Assembly (NCBI RefSeq): GCF_036017065.1
Contig: NZ_JAYXHR010000001.1
Span: forward strand, 620,001-684,000
Source: Uliginosibacterium sp036017065
GTDB lineage: Bacteria; Pseudomonadota; Gammaproteobacteria; Burkholderiales; Rhodocyclaceae
Reading direction: 5' to 3'
DNA: 64,000 bases
This document shows positions 1-10,122 of this stretch, in pieces. The position numbers and the translations under genes were made by a program. The notes under the pieces are model-generated. The model ran no database searches, was not told where the DNA came from, and saw only the letters and a list, made by a program, of their open reading frames with translations. Position 1 is the stretch's first letter; each line of letters begins with the position of its first letter.

Positions 1-665
1 GCGTCGGCGCCGCCCTGGCTCACACCGTCGGCGAGGTGCGACAGGTCGCCCACGCCACCACTGGCGATGACTGGAATGCCGACGGCATCCGCCACCGCGC
101 GGGTCAGGGCGAGATCGAAACCGCTCTTGGTGCCATCGCGGTCCATGCTGGTCAGCAGGATCTCACCCGCGCCCAGCGACTCGACCTTGCGCGCCCATTC
201 GATGGCGTCCAGGCCGGTGTTCTTGCGGCCACCGTGGGTAAAGACTTCCCACTTGCCCGGCGAGGTCTGCTTGGCGTCGATGGCGACCACGATGCACTGG
301 TTGCCGACCTTGCCGGAAGCTTCGGCGACGAGGTCCGGGTTCTGTACGGCGGCGCTGTTCATGCTCACTTTGTCGGCACCGGCGTTCAGCAGGCGACGCA
401 CGTCGGCGACGCTGCGCACGCCACCACCCACGGTGAGGGGAATGAAGACCTGTTCGGCCACCTGCTCGACGACGTGCAGGATGATGTCGCGCTCGTCCGA
501 ACTGGCGGTGATGTCGAGGAAGGTCAGTTCGTCGGCGCCCTGTTCGTTGTAGCGGCGCGCGACTTCGATCGGATCGCCCGCATCGCGCAGTTCCAGGAAG
601 TTCGTACCCTTGACGACCCGGCCGGCGGTGACGTCAAGACAGGGAATGATGCGCTTGGCGAGCAT
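1..665 (-). CDS. hisF: imidazole glycerol phosphate synthase cyclase subunit HisF (3' end outside window)
   Basis: HisF is the cyclase half of the HisF-HisH synthase; it uses ammonia from HisH to make imidazole glycerol phosphate and AICAR from PRFAR in the cytoplasm. Reverse translation starts MLAKRIIPCLDV and includes a DRDGT stretch after LLTSM. The Asp of CLDV and the Asp of SMDRDG are the two family catalytic residues, both at the open end of a TIM barrel. About 221 of the usual 250-257 residues are inside the window, so the gene is truncated only by the window edge. It begins 3 bases after the hisA stop, as the last visible gene of the his operon. Confidence 0.97.
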   Translation of the reverse strand, partial: MLAKRIIPCLDVTAGRVVKGTNFLELRDAGDPIEVARRYNEQGADELTFLDITASSDERDIILHVVEQVAEQVFIPLTVGGGVRSVADVRRLLNAGADKVSMNSAAVQNPDLVAEASGKVGNQCIVVAIDAKQTSPGKWEVFTHGGRKNTGLDAIEWARKVESLGAGEILLTSMDRDGTKSGFDLALTRAVADAVGIPVIASGGVGDLSHLADGVSQGGAD

Positions 666-668
666 GGA

Positions 669-1412
669 TCACGCGGCGCTCTTGGCGTCCGCCCTCTCCT
701 GCGCAGCCTTGAAATCCAGCTTGCCTTCGTAGATCGCGCGGCCGGTGATGGCACCGGTGATGCCTTCTTCCTCGACGGCACACAGCGCGTCGATGTCGTC
801 CAGCGAGCCGATACCACCGCTGGCGATGACCGGGATGCGCAACGCCTGCGCCAGCTTCACGGTCGCCTCGATGTTCACGCCGTTGAGCATGCCGTCACGA
901 CCGATGTCGGTGTAGATCACGCCTTCGACGCCGTAGTCCTCGAACTTTTTGGCGAGGTCGATCACGTCGTGGCCGGTCATCTTGGACCAGCCGTCCACCG
1001 CCACCTTGCCGTCCTTGGCGTCCAGGCCGACGATGATGTGGCCAGGGAATGCGCTGCAGGCGTCGTGCAGGAAGCCGGGATTCTTCACCGCGGCGGTGCC
1101 GATGATGATGTAGGTAATGCCGTCATCGAGATAGCGCTCGATGGTGTCCAGGTCGCGGATGCCGCCGCCGAGCTGGATGGGGATCTCGTCGCCCAGCTCC
1201 TTCACGATGGCCTTGATGGCCGGCTCGTTCTTCGGCTTGCCGGCCACTGCGCCATTGAGGTCGACGAGGTGCAGGCGACGCGCCCCCTGGTCGAGCCAAT
1301 GGCGGGCCATGGCGCCCGGGTCTTCGGAAAACACGGTGGCATCCTGCATGTCACCCTGGCGCAGACGGACACAGTGGCCGTCCTTGAGGTCGATGGCGGG
1401 GATCAGAAGCAT
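669..1412 (-). CDS. hisA: phosphoribosylformimino-AICAR ribotide isomerase HisA
   Basis: HisA catalyses the Amadori rearrangement of ProFAR to PRFAR, the fourth step of histidine synthesis. The protein has 247 residues, the usual length for this single-domain TIM barrel. Asp8 in PAIDLKDG and Asp131 in GLDAKDG sit where the family catalytic acids lie, and LGGGIR near residue 81 and ASGGIG near residue 200 are the phosphate-binding loops. It lies between hisH and hisF in the conserved hisH-A-F order. An 85-base gap separates it from hisH; I see no strong terminator there, so cotranscription is likely. Confidence 0.97.
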   Translation of the reverse strand: MLLIPAIDLKDGHCVRLRQGDMQDATVFSEDPGAMARHWLDQGARRLHLVDLNGAVAGKPKNEPAIKAIVKELGDEIPIQLGGGIRDLDTIERYLDDGITYIIIGTAAVKNPGFLHDACSAFPGHIIVGLDAKDGKVAVDGWSKMTGHDVIDLAKKFEDYGVEGVIYTDIGRDGMLNGVNIEATVKLAQALRIPVIASGGIGSLDDIDALCAVEEEGITGAITGRAIYEGKLDFKAAQERADAKSAA

Positions 1413-1497
1413 GGCGGAACGGGAGGTCGGGCGAAAGGCGAACGGGTGGGATCGGAAGGCGCTGTTTGAATGTGCGAAGGCTTGCGTGTCGTAAGAC

Positions 1498-2145
1498 TCA
1501 AGGCTGCCAATTCATGAAGTTGGCGAGTAGCTGCAAACCCGCACGGGCGCTCTTTTCCGGGTGGAACTGGACTGCGACGATATTATCTTGCACCACAGCA
1601 CAGGTAAAGGGCAGGCCATAGCGGGCCTGGACCTTGATGGCGCCGGCTGTGGCAGGCGTGTCGAAACGCGGGTCACAGTAATAGCTGTGCACGAAATAGA
1701 AGCGCTCGTTCGCCTCCAGCCCCTGCCACACCGGGTGGCCGGTCGGGATTTCCGCCTCGTTCCAGCCCATGTGGGGCACCTTGAGGCGGTTGCCCGCATC
1801 GTCGGTCATGCCGTTGGGGAAGCGACGCACGCGGCCGGGCAGGATCGCGAGGCCCGGCGTGTCGCCCTCCTCGGAGTGCTCGAACAGCATCTGCATGCCG
1901 ACGCAGACGCCCAAGAAGGGCTTGCTGGCGGCGGCCTCCTCCACGCACTGGCGCAGGTCACGGGCCAGGAACTCGCGCATGCAGTCGTGCATGGCGCCCT
2001 GCCCCGGCACCACCACGCGGTCGGCGGCGCGTACGACGGCGGCGTCGCTGGTCACGACGACCGATGCTTCGGGGGCGACGTGCTCGATGGCCTTGGCAAC
2101 CGAGCGGATGTTGCCCATTCCGTAATCGACGATGACGACTTTCAT
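1498..2145 (-). CDS. hisH: imidazole glycerol phosphate synthase glutaminase subunit HisH
   Basis: HisH is a class I glutamine amidotransferase that hydrolyses glutamine and channels ammonia to HisF. The 215-residue protein has the nucleophile Cys81 in FLGVCVGMQ and the partner pair His195 and Glu197 in QFHPEKS, which complete the catalytic triad. The N-terminus DYGMGNIRS is typical of the family. It lies 66 bases after hisB. The length and all three catalytic residues are normal, so I expect an active enzyme. Confidence 0.97.
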   Translation of the reverse strand: MKVVIVDYGMGNIRSVAKAIEHVAPEASVVVTSDAAVVRAADRVVVPGQGAMHDCMREFLARDLRQCVEEAAASKPFLGVCVGMQMLFEHSEEGDTPGLAILPGRVRRFPNGMTDDAGNRLKVPHMGWNEAEIPTGHPVWQGLEANERFYFVHSYYCDPRFDTPATAGAIKVQARYGLPFTCAVVQDNIVAVQFHPEKSARAGLQLLANFMNWQP

Positions 2146-2211
2146 TTCAATGCTGGTAATCGGATAAAGGCGGGAAGCGCCTCGGGCGCCTCCCGGAAAA
2201 CATCGATGCGG

Positions 2212-2811
2212 TCAGAGCGTGCCTTTGGTGGAGGGCATCTGGCCGGCCGAACGCGGATCGCGCTCCAGCGCGAAACGCAGTGCGCGGGCGAAGGCCTTGA
2301 ACACGGTTTCGCACTGGTGGTGGGCGTTGATGCCACGCAGGTTGTCGATGTGGAGCGTGACGCCAGCGTGATTGACGAAGCCCTGGAAGAATTCGCGGGT
2401 CAGGTCTACGTCGAAGTCGCCGATGCGGGCACGGGTGAAATCGACGTTCATGGTCAGGCCCGGGCGGCCGGAAAAATCCACCACCACGCGCGACAGCGCC
2501 TCGTCCAGCGGCACGTAGGCGTGGCCATAGCGCAGGATGCCGCGCTTGTCACCGACGGCCTTGGCGATCGCCTGGCCCAGGGTGATGCCGGTGTCCTCGA
2601 CGGTGTGGTGCGCGTCGATATGCAGGTCACCCTTGGCTTCCACCTCCAGGTCGATCAGACCGTGGCGGACGATCTGGTCGAGCATGTGGTCGAGGAAGGG
2701 GACGCCGGTGTCCAGCTTGCCGACGCCGGTGCCATCGAGGTTCACGGCGACGCGGATCTGCGTCTCCAGGGTGTTGCGGACAACTTCCGCGGTGCGTGCG
2801 CTAGCAGTCAT
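2212..2811 (-). CDS. hisB: imidazoleglycerol-phosphate dehydratase HisB (monofunctional)
   Basis: HisB removes water from imidazole glycerol phosphate to give imidazole acetol phosphate, using two Mn ions. The 199-residue protein has the two metal-binding repeats: DHMLDQIVRHG at residues 41-51 with HHTVED at 68-73, and a second set ending in GINAHHQCE near residue 165. It is the monofunctional form. The enteric fusion to histidinol-phosphate phosphatase is absent, so that phosphatase must be encoded elsewhere. The gap to hisC is 18 bases, consistent with one transcript. Confidence 0.97.
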   Translation of the reverse strand: MTASARTAEVVRNTLETQIRVAVNLDGTGVGKLDTGVPFLDHMLDQIVRHGLIDLEVEAKGDLHIDAHHTVEDTGITLGQAIAKAVGDKRGILRYGHAYVPLDEALSRVVVDFSGRPGLTMNVDFTRARIGDFDVDLTREFFQGFVNHAGVTLHIDNLRGINAHHQCETVFKAFARALRFALERDPRSAGQMPSTKGTL

Positions 2812-2829
2812 GATTGAAAGGTAAATCGT

Positions 2830-3897
2830 TCAGACGAGTTCGCCGAGTACGGAAAGGAAGGCATCGTTCTCGGTCGGAGTGCCTACCGTGACGCGCAGGC
2901 AGTCGGCCAGCATGGGATGGCTGCCATCCAGGTTTTTTATCAGAATCCGCCGCGACTTCAAACCTGCATGGATGCGGGCGGCCTCCGGGAGGCGGAACAA
3001 CAGGAAATTGGCCTGACTGGGAAATACGGTAACGCCCTTCATCGCCGCCAGCTCCCGCTGCACGCGGGCGCGCTCGGCGACGATGGCAGCGGCCTGGTTG
3101 TCCAGCGCCTCGCGCTCGTCGAGCAGGCGGTTGGCGATGGCCTGCGACAAGGCACTGATGTTGTAGGGCAGGCGCAGCTTCTCGAATTCGTCCATCCAGG
3201 CCGGCGCGCCGACCATGTAGCCCAGCCGCAGCGCCGCCAGGCCCATCTTGGACACGGTGCGCATCACGACAAGATTGGCGAACTCCGGCACCCGCGACAT
3301 GAAGGAGGTGCTGGCAAACGGTGCATAGGCTTCGTCCACCACCACCACGCCCGGCGTGGCGCGGATGATCGCTTCCACGTCGCTCGCCGGGAACAGGTTG
3401 CCGGTCGGGTTGTTCGGATAGGCCAGGAACACCGCTGCGGGCTGCTCACGGCCGATCACTTCCAGCATCGCCGACAGGTCCAGCGAGAAATCCTCGCGCA
3501 GCGGTACACCGACGTAGCGCAGGCCGCAGAAGGCGGCGATCTGGCGGTACATGACGAAGCTGGGCTCCGGCGCCACCAGCACTGCGCCGGGCTTCGCCAG
3601 CGCCATGGCGACGATCTGGATCAGTTCGTCCGAGCCGTTGCCCAGCACCAGCCCGCTCGCCTCCGGCACATCGAAGGCCCTGCGCAAAGCTCCCTTGAGC
3701 TGGCTGCAGGAGGCGTCCGGATAACGGTTGAGCGACACGCCATGCACGATGTCCGCCAGCGCATCGCGCAGGCGCTCGGGCAGATGGTAGGGGTTCTCCA
3801 TCGCGTCGAGCTTGATCATCCCGGTTGCCGGCGGCACGTGATAGGCCGTCAGGGCGAGGACTTCGGGGCGGACAAGGTCTTGCGGGCGCGTGCTCAT
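2830..3897 (-). CDS. hisC: histidinol-phosphate aminotransferase HisC
   Basis: HisC is a PLP-dependent class I/II aminotransferase that makes L-histidinol phosphate from imidazole acetol phosphate and glutamate. The 355-residue protein has the PLP lysine Lys217 in RTVSKMGLAALRLG, the PNNPTG loop at 161-166 and the VVDEAY Asp-Tyr pair near 188 that bind the cofactor. It follows hisD by 62 bases and precedes hisB. Many betaproteobacteria carry a second hisC paralogue for aromatic amino acids; this copy is assigned to histidine by its place in the his cluster. Confidence 0.96.
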   Translation of the reverse strand: MSTRPQDLVRPEVLALTAYHVPPATGMIKLDAMENPYHLPERLRDALADIVHGVSLNRYPDASCSQLKGALRRAFDVPEASGLVLGNGSDELIQIVAMALAKPGAVLVAPEPSFVMYRQIAAFCGLRYVGVPLREDFSLDLSAMLEVIGREQPAAVFLAYPNNPTGNLFPASDVEAIIRATPGVVVVDEAYAPFASTSFMSRVPEFANLVVMRTVSKMGLAALRLGYMVGAPAWMDEFEKLRLPYNISALSQAIANRLLDEREALDNQAAAIVAERARVQRELAAMKGVTVFPSQANFLLFRLPEAARIHAGLKSRRILIKNLDGSHPMLADCLRVTVGTPTENDAFLSVLGELV

Positions 3898-3959
3898 GGC
3901 GTCAGTTCGAAGCTGGGCGGGTTGGGGCGGACGATCGGTAAGGCTGCAGGCGGAAGGTA

Positions 3960-5276
3960 TCAGTCCGCGTGGCCTTCCGCGCGCATTTCTGCAGAACGCG
4001 CATGCGCCTGCAAGCCCTCGCCATAGGCCAGCGTGGCGGCCACCGGCGCCAGGGCACGGGCACCGGCCTGCGACATGTGGATCAGGCTGCTGCGTTTCTG
4101 GAAGTCATACACGCCCAGCGGCGACGAGAAGCGCGCGCTGCGCATGGTCGGCAGCACGTGGTTCGGGCCGGCGCAGTAGTCGCCCAGCGCTTCCACGGAG
4201 TGGTGACCGATGAAGATCGCGCCGGCATGGCGGATCTTCTCGACCCAGGGTTCGGCATCCGCCAGCGACAGTTCAAGGTGCTCGGCCGCGATGCGGTTGG
4301 CGAGCTCGCAGGCCTGATCGAGCGAGGCCACCTTGACCAGCGCGCCACGATTGGCCAGCGAGGCGGCGATGATCTCCGCGCGCGGCATGGTCGGCAGCAG
4401 GCGCTCGATGGAGTGCGCCACGCGCTCGATGAAATCCGCATCGGTGCACAGCAGGATGGATTGCGCCACCTCGTCATGCTCGGCCTGGGCGAACAGGTCC
4501 ATCGCCACCCAGTCCGGCTCACCCGTGCCGTCGGAAATGATCAGCACCTCGGACGGACCGGCCACCATGTCGATGCCGACCGTGCCGAACACCCGGCGCT
4601 TGGCTTCGGCCACGTAGGCATTGCCGGGGCCGACGATCTTGTCCACCTGCGGGATGCTCTGCGTGCCGTAGGCCAGTGCAGCCACGGCCTGGGCACCGCC
4701 GATGGTGATGACGCGGTCCACTCCCGTGATGGCCGCAGCGGCCAGCACCAGCGGGTTGCGCTCACCGCGTGGCGTCGGGCTCACCATGATCAGCTCGCCG
4801 ACGCCGGCCACCTTGGCCGGAATGGCGTTCATCAGCACGGAACTGGGATAGCTGGCCTTGCCGCCTGGCACGTACAGGCCGACGCGATCCAGCGGCGTGA
4901 CCTTCTGGCCCAGGCGCGTGCCGTCGGCCTCCTGGAAAGTCCAGGACTGCAGCAGCTGCCGTTCGTGGTAGACGCGCACGCGCTCCGCGGCGGTCTCCAG
5001 CGCCGCACGCTGTTCCTTCGACAGGCCGTCGAGCGCGACCTGCAACTCGCGGCGCGGCAGATCAAGCGCCTCAATGCCGGCAACATCCAGTTTGTCGAAC
5101 TTGCGCGTGTATTCCACCACCGCCGCATCGCCCTGCTTGCGCACGGCGGCCAGCACTTCGGTCACCGCCTGCTGGACGGCGTCGTCGGTGCCCTGGTCGA
5201 AGTGCAGCAAGGCATCGAGTTGCGCGTCGAAACCGGCGGCACTCGCGTCGAGGCGGTGGATGCGGCGGGTGCTCAC
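3960..5276 (-). CDS. hisD: histidinol dehydrogenase HisD
   Basis: HisD is a zinc enzyme that oxidises histidinol to histidine in two NAD-dependent steps. I place the start at a GTG that overlaps the hisG stop (GTGA), giving 438 residues, the family length. The open frame continues upstream, but that extension is only a shadow of hisG. Signature stretches include GPGNAYVAEAKRRVFG, the QAEHDEVAQS segment with its zinc ligands Gln and His, the AAEHLEL catalytic region and GHHSVEALGDYCAGPNHVLP. Translational coupling to hisG is likely because of the 4-base overlap. Confidence 0.97.
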   Translation of the reverse strand: MSTRRIHRLDASAAGFDAQLDALLHFDQGTDDAVQQAVTEVLAAVRKQGDAAVVEYTRKFDKLDVAGIEALDLPRRELQVALDGLSKEQRAALETAAERVRVYHERQLLQSWTFQEADGTRLGQKVTPLDRVGLYVPGGKASYPSSVLMNAIPAKVAGVGELIMVSPTPRGERNPLVLAAAAITGVDRVITIGGAQAVAALAYGTQSIPQVDKIVGPGNAYVAEAKRRVFGTVGIDMVAGPSEVLIISDGTGEPDWVAMDLFAQAEHDEVAQSILLCTDADFIERVAHSIERLLPTMPRAEIIAASLANRGALVKVASLDQACELANRIAAEHLELSLADAEPWVEKIRHAGAIFIGHHSVEALGDYCAGPNHVLPTMRSARFSSPLGVYDFQKRSSLIHMSQAGARALAPVAATLAYGEGLQAHARSAEMRAEGHAD

Positions 5277-5917
5277 TTGATGGCTCCTGCGAAGGCGTCG
5301 AGGATGGGTTGCAGCAACTCGCGCTTCACCTTCAGCGCGGCCTGGTTCACCACCAGGCGCGAGCTGATCGGCATGATGTCTTCCACCTCGACCAGGTTGT
5401 TGGCGCGCAACGTGCCACCGGTGGATACGAGGTCGACGATGGCGTCGGCCAGCTCCACCAGCGGCGCCAGCTCCATCGAGCCGTAGAGCTTGATGAGGTC
5501 GACGTGCACGCCCTTGGCGGCGAAGTGCTCGCGCGCGGTCTTGATGTACTTGGTGGCGACGCGGATGCGCGCACCCCGCTGGATCGCCGCTTCGTAGTCG
5601 AAGCCCTTGGGTGCCGCCACGCACAGGCGGCACTTGGCGATGTTGAGGTCCAGCGGCTGGTACAGGCCGGCACCGCCATGCTCCAGCAGCACGTCCTTGC
5701 CGGCGATGCCGAGGTCCGCCGCGCCGTACTGCACGTAGGTCGGCGTATCGGTGGCGCGCACGATCACCAGGCGCACGTCCGGGCGGTTGGTGCCGATGAT
5801 CAGCTTGCGCGACTGCTCGGGGTTCTCGTCCGGCACGATGCCGGCGGCCGCGAGCAGCGGCAGGGTTTCTTCGAAGATGCGGCCCTTGGAGAGGGCCAGG
5901 GTGATGCCGGGATTCAC
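5273..5917 (-). CDS. hisG: ATP phosphoribosyltransferase HisG, short form
   Basis: HisG starts histidine synthesis by joining ATP and PRPP. At 214 residues this is the short form, which lacks the C-terminal histidine-binding regulatory domain. In known systems the short form works as a hetero-octamer with HisZ, a HisRS-like protein that supplies feedback control. No hisZ is in the window, so I infer it lies elsewhere on the chromosome. The N-terminal ALSKGRIFEETLPLL and the PRPP-loop region VDLVSTGGTLRANNL near residue 160 identify the family. It starts 16 bases after murA. Confidence 0.96.
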   Translation of the reverse strand: MNPGITLALSKGRIFEETLPLLAAAGIVPDENPEQSRKLIIGTNRPDVRLVIVRATDTPTYVQYGAADLGIAGKDVLLEHGGAGLYQPLDLNIAKCRLCVAAPKGFDYEAAIQRGARIRVATKYIKTAREHFAAKGVHVDLIKLYGSMELAPLVELADAIVDLVSTGGTLRANNLVEVEDIMPISSRLVVNQAALKVKRELLQPILDAFAGAIK

Positions 5918-5933
5918 AGATCGTTTCCGTCGT

Positions 5934-7184
<1,251 letters not shown>

Positions 7185-7227
7185 GTTTCTGTTTCAGCTC
7201 GCGGACGGCTTCAACCGCCCTGCTCGT

Positions 7228-7485
7228 TCATTCACCCAGCTCGCGCTGGAAATCGGCCCACTGGGCCGGGGTGTAGGTCTGCAATTGCAGGGCATGGATC
7301 TCGTTGCCCATCAGCGGGCCCAGGGTGGCGTACACCGCCTGGTGCTGGCGGACCCGCAGCTTGCCTTCGAAGCCGGCACTCACGACGATGCCGGAAAAAT
7401 GCACGCCGTCGTCGCCGACGATCTCGACGTAGTCGCAGGGCATGCCTTCTTCGATCAGGCGCTTGATTTCGGATGCTTGAAACAT
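7228..7485 (-). CDS. ibaG: BolA/IbaG family iron-sulfur metabolism protein
   Basis: This 85-residue protein belongs to the BolA family, small proteins that partner monothiol glutaredoxins in iron-sulfur trafficking and, in E. coli, in acid resistance. The closest type by length and context is IbaG (YrbA), which also sits next to murA in E. coli. Visible family features are the N-terminal helix IKRLIEEG, the VEIVGDDGVHFSGIVVS strands and a C-terminal EIHALQLQTYTP segment. Cys17 may act as a cluster or thiol ligand, which is an inference. It lies between murA and an ABC permease with short gaps. Confidence 0.92.
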   Translation of the reverse strand: MFQASEIKRLIEEGMPCDYVEIVGDDGVHFSGIVVSAGFEGKLRVRQHQAVYATLGPLMGNEIHALQLQTYTPAQWADFQRELGE

Positions 7486-7506
7486 GTCAGTCCAGTGAAA
7501 ATCCGG

Positions 7507-8262
7507 TCAGCCGCGCAGCTTGTAGCCACGCCGCAGCATTTCGAGACAGAGCAGCGACAGGAAAATGAAGCAGCTCCCCACGACCAGCAGGCTGAGCCAA
7601 GGGGAAACGTCCGAAATACCGAAAAAGCCGAAGCGGAAGCCGTCAATCATGAAGAAAAACGGGTTGAAATGCGAGACGGTCTGCCAGAAAGCCGGCAGGG
7701 AATGGATGGAGTAGAACACGCCCGACAGCATGGTCAGCGGCATGATGATGAAGTTCTGGAAGGTGGCGAGCTGGTCGAACTTGTCGGCCCAGATTCCGGC
7801 GATGACGCCAAGGGTGCCGAGGATCGCCCCGCCCATCAGCACGAAGGCCAGCACCCACACGGGATGGGCCAGGCCGATGCTGGCGAAGGGCAACGAAGCC
7901 AGCCATACGCCGATACCCACCGCCACGCCGCGGGTCACCGAGGCCAGCACGTAGGCACAGAAGAACTCGCGGTAAGACAACGGCGGCAGCAGCACGAAGA
8001 TGATGTTGCCGGTGATCTTGCTCTGGATCAGCGACGAGGAGCTGTTGGAAAAGGCGTTCTGCAGCACCGACATCATCACCAGCCCGGGCACCAGGAAGTG
8101 GGTGTAGTTCAGCGCGCCATACACGGTGACCTTGTCGGACAGCACGTGCGAGAAGATCGCCAGATAGAGGATGGCGGTGAGCACCGGCGCGGCGACGGTC
8201 TGGAAGGCGACCTTCCAGAAACGCAGCATTTCCTTGTACAGCAGGGTGCGGAAAGCGATCAC
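7507..8262 (-). CDS. ABC-2 type transporter permease
   Basis: This 251-residue integral membrane protein is the permease of an ABC-2 exporter of the YadH type. About six hydrophobic segments can be read, and the family motif region (QSKITGNIIFVLLPPLSYREFF near residues 78-99, then a conserved GGAILGTLG loop) is present. The substrate is unknown. It follows the ATPase gene by 4 bases, so the two are coupled. In related bacteria the pair lies inside the mla-murA block, which suggests, without proof, a role in envelope lipid or glycan export. Confidence 0.9.
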   Translation of the reverse strand: MIAFRTLLYKEMLRFWKVAFQTVAAPVLTAILYLAIFSHVLSDKVTVYGALNYTHFLVPGLVMMSVLQNAFSNSSSSLIQSKITGNIIFVLLPPLSYREFFCAYVLASVTRGVAVGIGVWLASLPFASIGLAHPVWVLAFVLMGGAILGTLGVIAGIWADKFDQLATFQNFIIMPLTMLSGVFYSIHSLPAFWQTVSHFNPFFFMIDGFRFGFFGISDVSPWLSLLVVGSCFIFLSLLCLEMLRRGYKLRG

Positions 8263-8266
8263 GGTC

Positions 8267-9187
8267 TCAGTCCCTGTTGACCAGGTCTACGAAGACCTGC
8301 TCGAGATCGGGCTTGACCACCTCGATCTCCATCGGCACGCCGCCAGCCTGACGCAGTGCGGCCAGCAACGGCTCGACTTCGGCGTAGTCATCGAAGGCGA
8401 AGCAGTAGCTCAGCCCGTCGATCACCGGCGTACGGTCGCGCAATGCTGTCGGCAGCTCCAGGGGGGCGCCGAATGTGACGCGCAGTGCGTGGCTGCGCAG
8501 CCGGCGCAACAGGTTGGCCGTCGTATCCAGCTCGATGACCCGCCCGGCCTTGAGCATGGCGATGCGGTTGCACAGGGTTTCGGCTTCTTCCAGGTAGTGC
8601 GTGGTCAGCACGATGGTGTGGCCGGCGGCGTTGAGCTTGCGGATGAAGGCCCACAGGCCCTGCCGCAATTCGACGTCCACCCCTGCGGTAGGCTCGTCCA
8701 GCACGATGACCGGCGGTTTATGCACCAGCGCCTGGGCCACCAGCACGCGTCGCTTCATGCCGCCGGACAGCGCACGCATGTTGGCGTTGGCCTTGCTGGT
8801 GAGATCCAGGTTGGCCAGCAGTTCGTCGATCCAGTCGTCCTGGTTGCGCAAGCCGAAATAGCCGGCCTGGATGCGCAGCATCTCGCGTACCGTGAAGAAC
8901 GGGTCGAACACCAGCTCCTGCGGCACCACGCCCAGCATGCGGCGGGCGTCGCGGTAGCCATTGACGACGTCGTGGCCCATCACCGAAATGCGCCCGCTGC
9001 TCAGCCGTACCAGACCCGCCAAGGCGGAGATCAGCGTGGTCTTGCCGGCGCCGTTCGGCCCGAGCAGGCCGAAGAATTCACCTTGCTGGATGTCGAGGTC
9101 GACACCGGCAAGCGCCTGCAGGGAACCATACGACTTCTGTGCGCCCCGCACCCGGATGGCCGGGATGTCAGTGGCGGTCGAGGACAT
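8267..9187 (-). CDS. ABC transporter ATP-binding protein (YadG-like)
   Basis: This 306-residue ATPase drives the neighbouring permease. It has a Walker A GPNGAGKTTL near residue 43, the ABC signature LSGGMKRR near 142, and Walker B VIVLDEPTAGVD near 160, followed by a switch His in LTTHYLEEAE. The roughly 80 residues after the nucleotide-binding domain match the extension seen in YadG and drug-exporter ATPases. Its start overlaps the 3' end of mlaB by 20 bases, which ties it to the mla operon. The transported substrate cannot be read from sequence. Confidence 0.92.
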   Translation of the reverse strand: MSSTATDIPAIRVRGAQKSYGSLQALAGVDLDIQQGEFFGLLGPNGAGKTTLISALAGLVRLSSGRISVMGHDVVNGYRDARRMLGVVPQELVFDPFFTVREMLRIQAGYFGLRNQDDWIDELLANLDLTSKANANMRALSGGMKRRVLVAQALVHKPPVIVLDEPTAGVDVELRQGLWAFIRKLNAAGHTIVLTTHYLEEAETLCNRIAMLKAGRVIELDTTANLLRRLRSHALRVTFGAPLELPTALRDRTPVIDGLSYCFAFDDYAEVEPLLAALRQAGGVPMEIEVVKPDLEQVFVDLVNRD

Positions 9188-9494
9188 GGGTCAGATCGTC
9201 GTCGGCACTGGTAGCCGTTTCAGTCAGAAGACCATCGACACCGTAGAGACCCGCCAGGGACACCAGCGGTGCCGGCAGGTTGAGGATGACGAGTCGTCGC
9301 GCACTGGCTTCTGCGCAGCGCAGCCAGGCGATCAACAGCGCGAGGGCACAGGAGTCGACCGCGGTCACCGCCGACAGGTCGAGCCGGAAGTCCGCCTCCG
9401 CAAGCTGGCCCATGCCGGCGTACAGCAACTCGCCGGCGGTTGCCTGGGTGACGGGCCCTTCGATGAAAAGGGTGCCTTCGCGTACCGCAATCAT
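9168..9494 (-). CDS. mlaB: STAS-domain protein MlaB
   Basis: MlaB is the cytoplasmic STAS subunit that stabilises and activates the MlaF ATPase in the MlaFEDB complex, which moves phospholipids between outer and inner membrane. The 108-residue protein has the STAS core DLSAVTAVDSCALALLIAWL around residues 39-58. The usual D-S-S/A-G-L motif reads DSCAL here, so the conserved glycine position is altered while the serine remains. The start shares one base with the mlaC stop (TAATG), indicating coupling. Confidence 0.87.
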   Translation of the reverse strand: MIAVREGTLFIEGPVTQATAGELLYAGMGQLAEADFRLDLSAVTAVDSCALALLIAWLRCAEASARRLVILNLPAPLVSLAGLYGVDGLLTETATSADDDLTHVLDRH

Positions 9495-10108
9495 TACTTC
9501 TTGGCCTGCTCCGCCGAGCGGTTCTTGTCGCGCAAGGTCTTGATGAGGCCATCGATACCGTTGGCGCGGATCTCGCGGCCGAACTCGTCGCGATAGTTGG
9601 TCACCAGGCTGACGCCGGCCACCGCCACGTCGTAGATCTTCCAGCCTTCCGGCATCTTCATCACGTTGTAGTCGATGGCCACCGGCTGGGCGCCGGGCTG
9701 GCGCACTTCGGTGCGGACCAGCACGTCGGTCTCTTCCGGCTTCATCTTGAACGGCTTGAAGACGATCTGCTGGTCACGGTAGTTCGACAGCGCGCCAGCG
9801 TAGCTGCGGATCAGCAGGGTCTTGAACTCCGCGCTCAGGTCGGCCTGCTGTTGCGGGGTCGCCGTACGCCAGTCACGGCCAACTGCCAGCGAAGTCATGC
9901 GCTGGAAGTTCACGTTCGGCAGCATCTTGGAGTCCACCACCTCGCTGATGCGCTTCATGTCGCCGGCCTGGATGGCCTTGTCGTTGCGCACGATCTGCAG
10001 CACTTCGTCGCTGACCTGCTTGATCAGCGCGTCAGGCGCCAGGTCGTTGGCGGACACGGACAGCGATACCGTGGCCAACAGGGCCACACAGGCTTTCAGG
10101 AATTTCAT
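9494..10108 (-). CDS. mlaC: periplasmic phospholipid-binding protein MlaC
   Basis: MlaC is the soluble periplasmic carrier that shuttles phospholipids between MlaA in the outer membrane and MlaD in the inner membrane. I choose the ATG at 10108, giving 204 residues, because AAAGGA lies 6 bases upstream and the product then starts with a clean signal peptide (MKFLKACVALLATVSLSVSA). Two ATGs further upstream overlap the mlaA stop and are possible alternatives. The mature part shows the family pattern, with LLIRSYAGALSNYRDQQIVF near the middle and VRTEVRQPGAQPVAIDYNV. Confidence 0.93.
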   Translation of the reverse strand: MKFLKACVALLATVSLSVSANDLAPDALIKQVSDEVLQIVRNDKAIQAGDMKRISEVVDSKMLPNVNFQRMTSLAVGRDWRTATPQQQADLSAEFKTLLIRSYAGALSNYRDQQIVFKPFKMKPEETDVLVRTEVRQPGAQPVAIDYNVMKMPEGWKIYDVAVAGVSLVTNYRDEFGREIRANGIDGLIKTLRDKNRSAEQAKK

Positions 10109-10122
10109 GGATAGTCCTTTCA

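Noticed and set aside
5277..5633. N-terminal extension of the hisD frame
   Set aside because: The extra residues are an out-of-frame reading of hisG; the conserved HisD N-terminus begins at the GTG overlapping the hisG stop.
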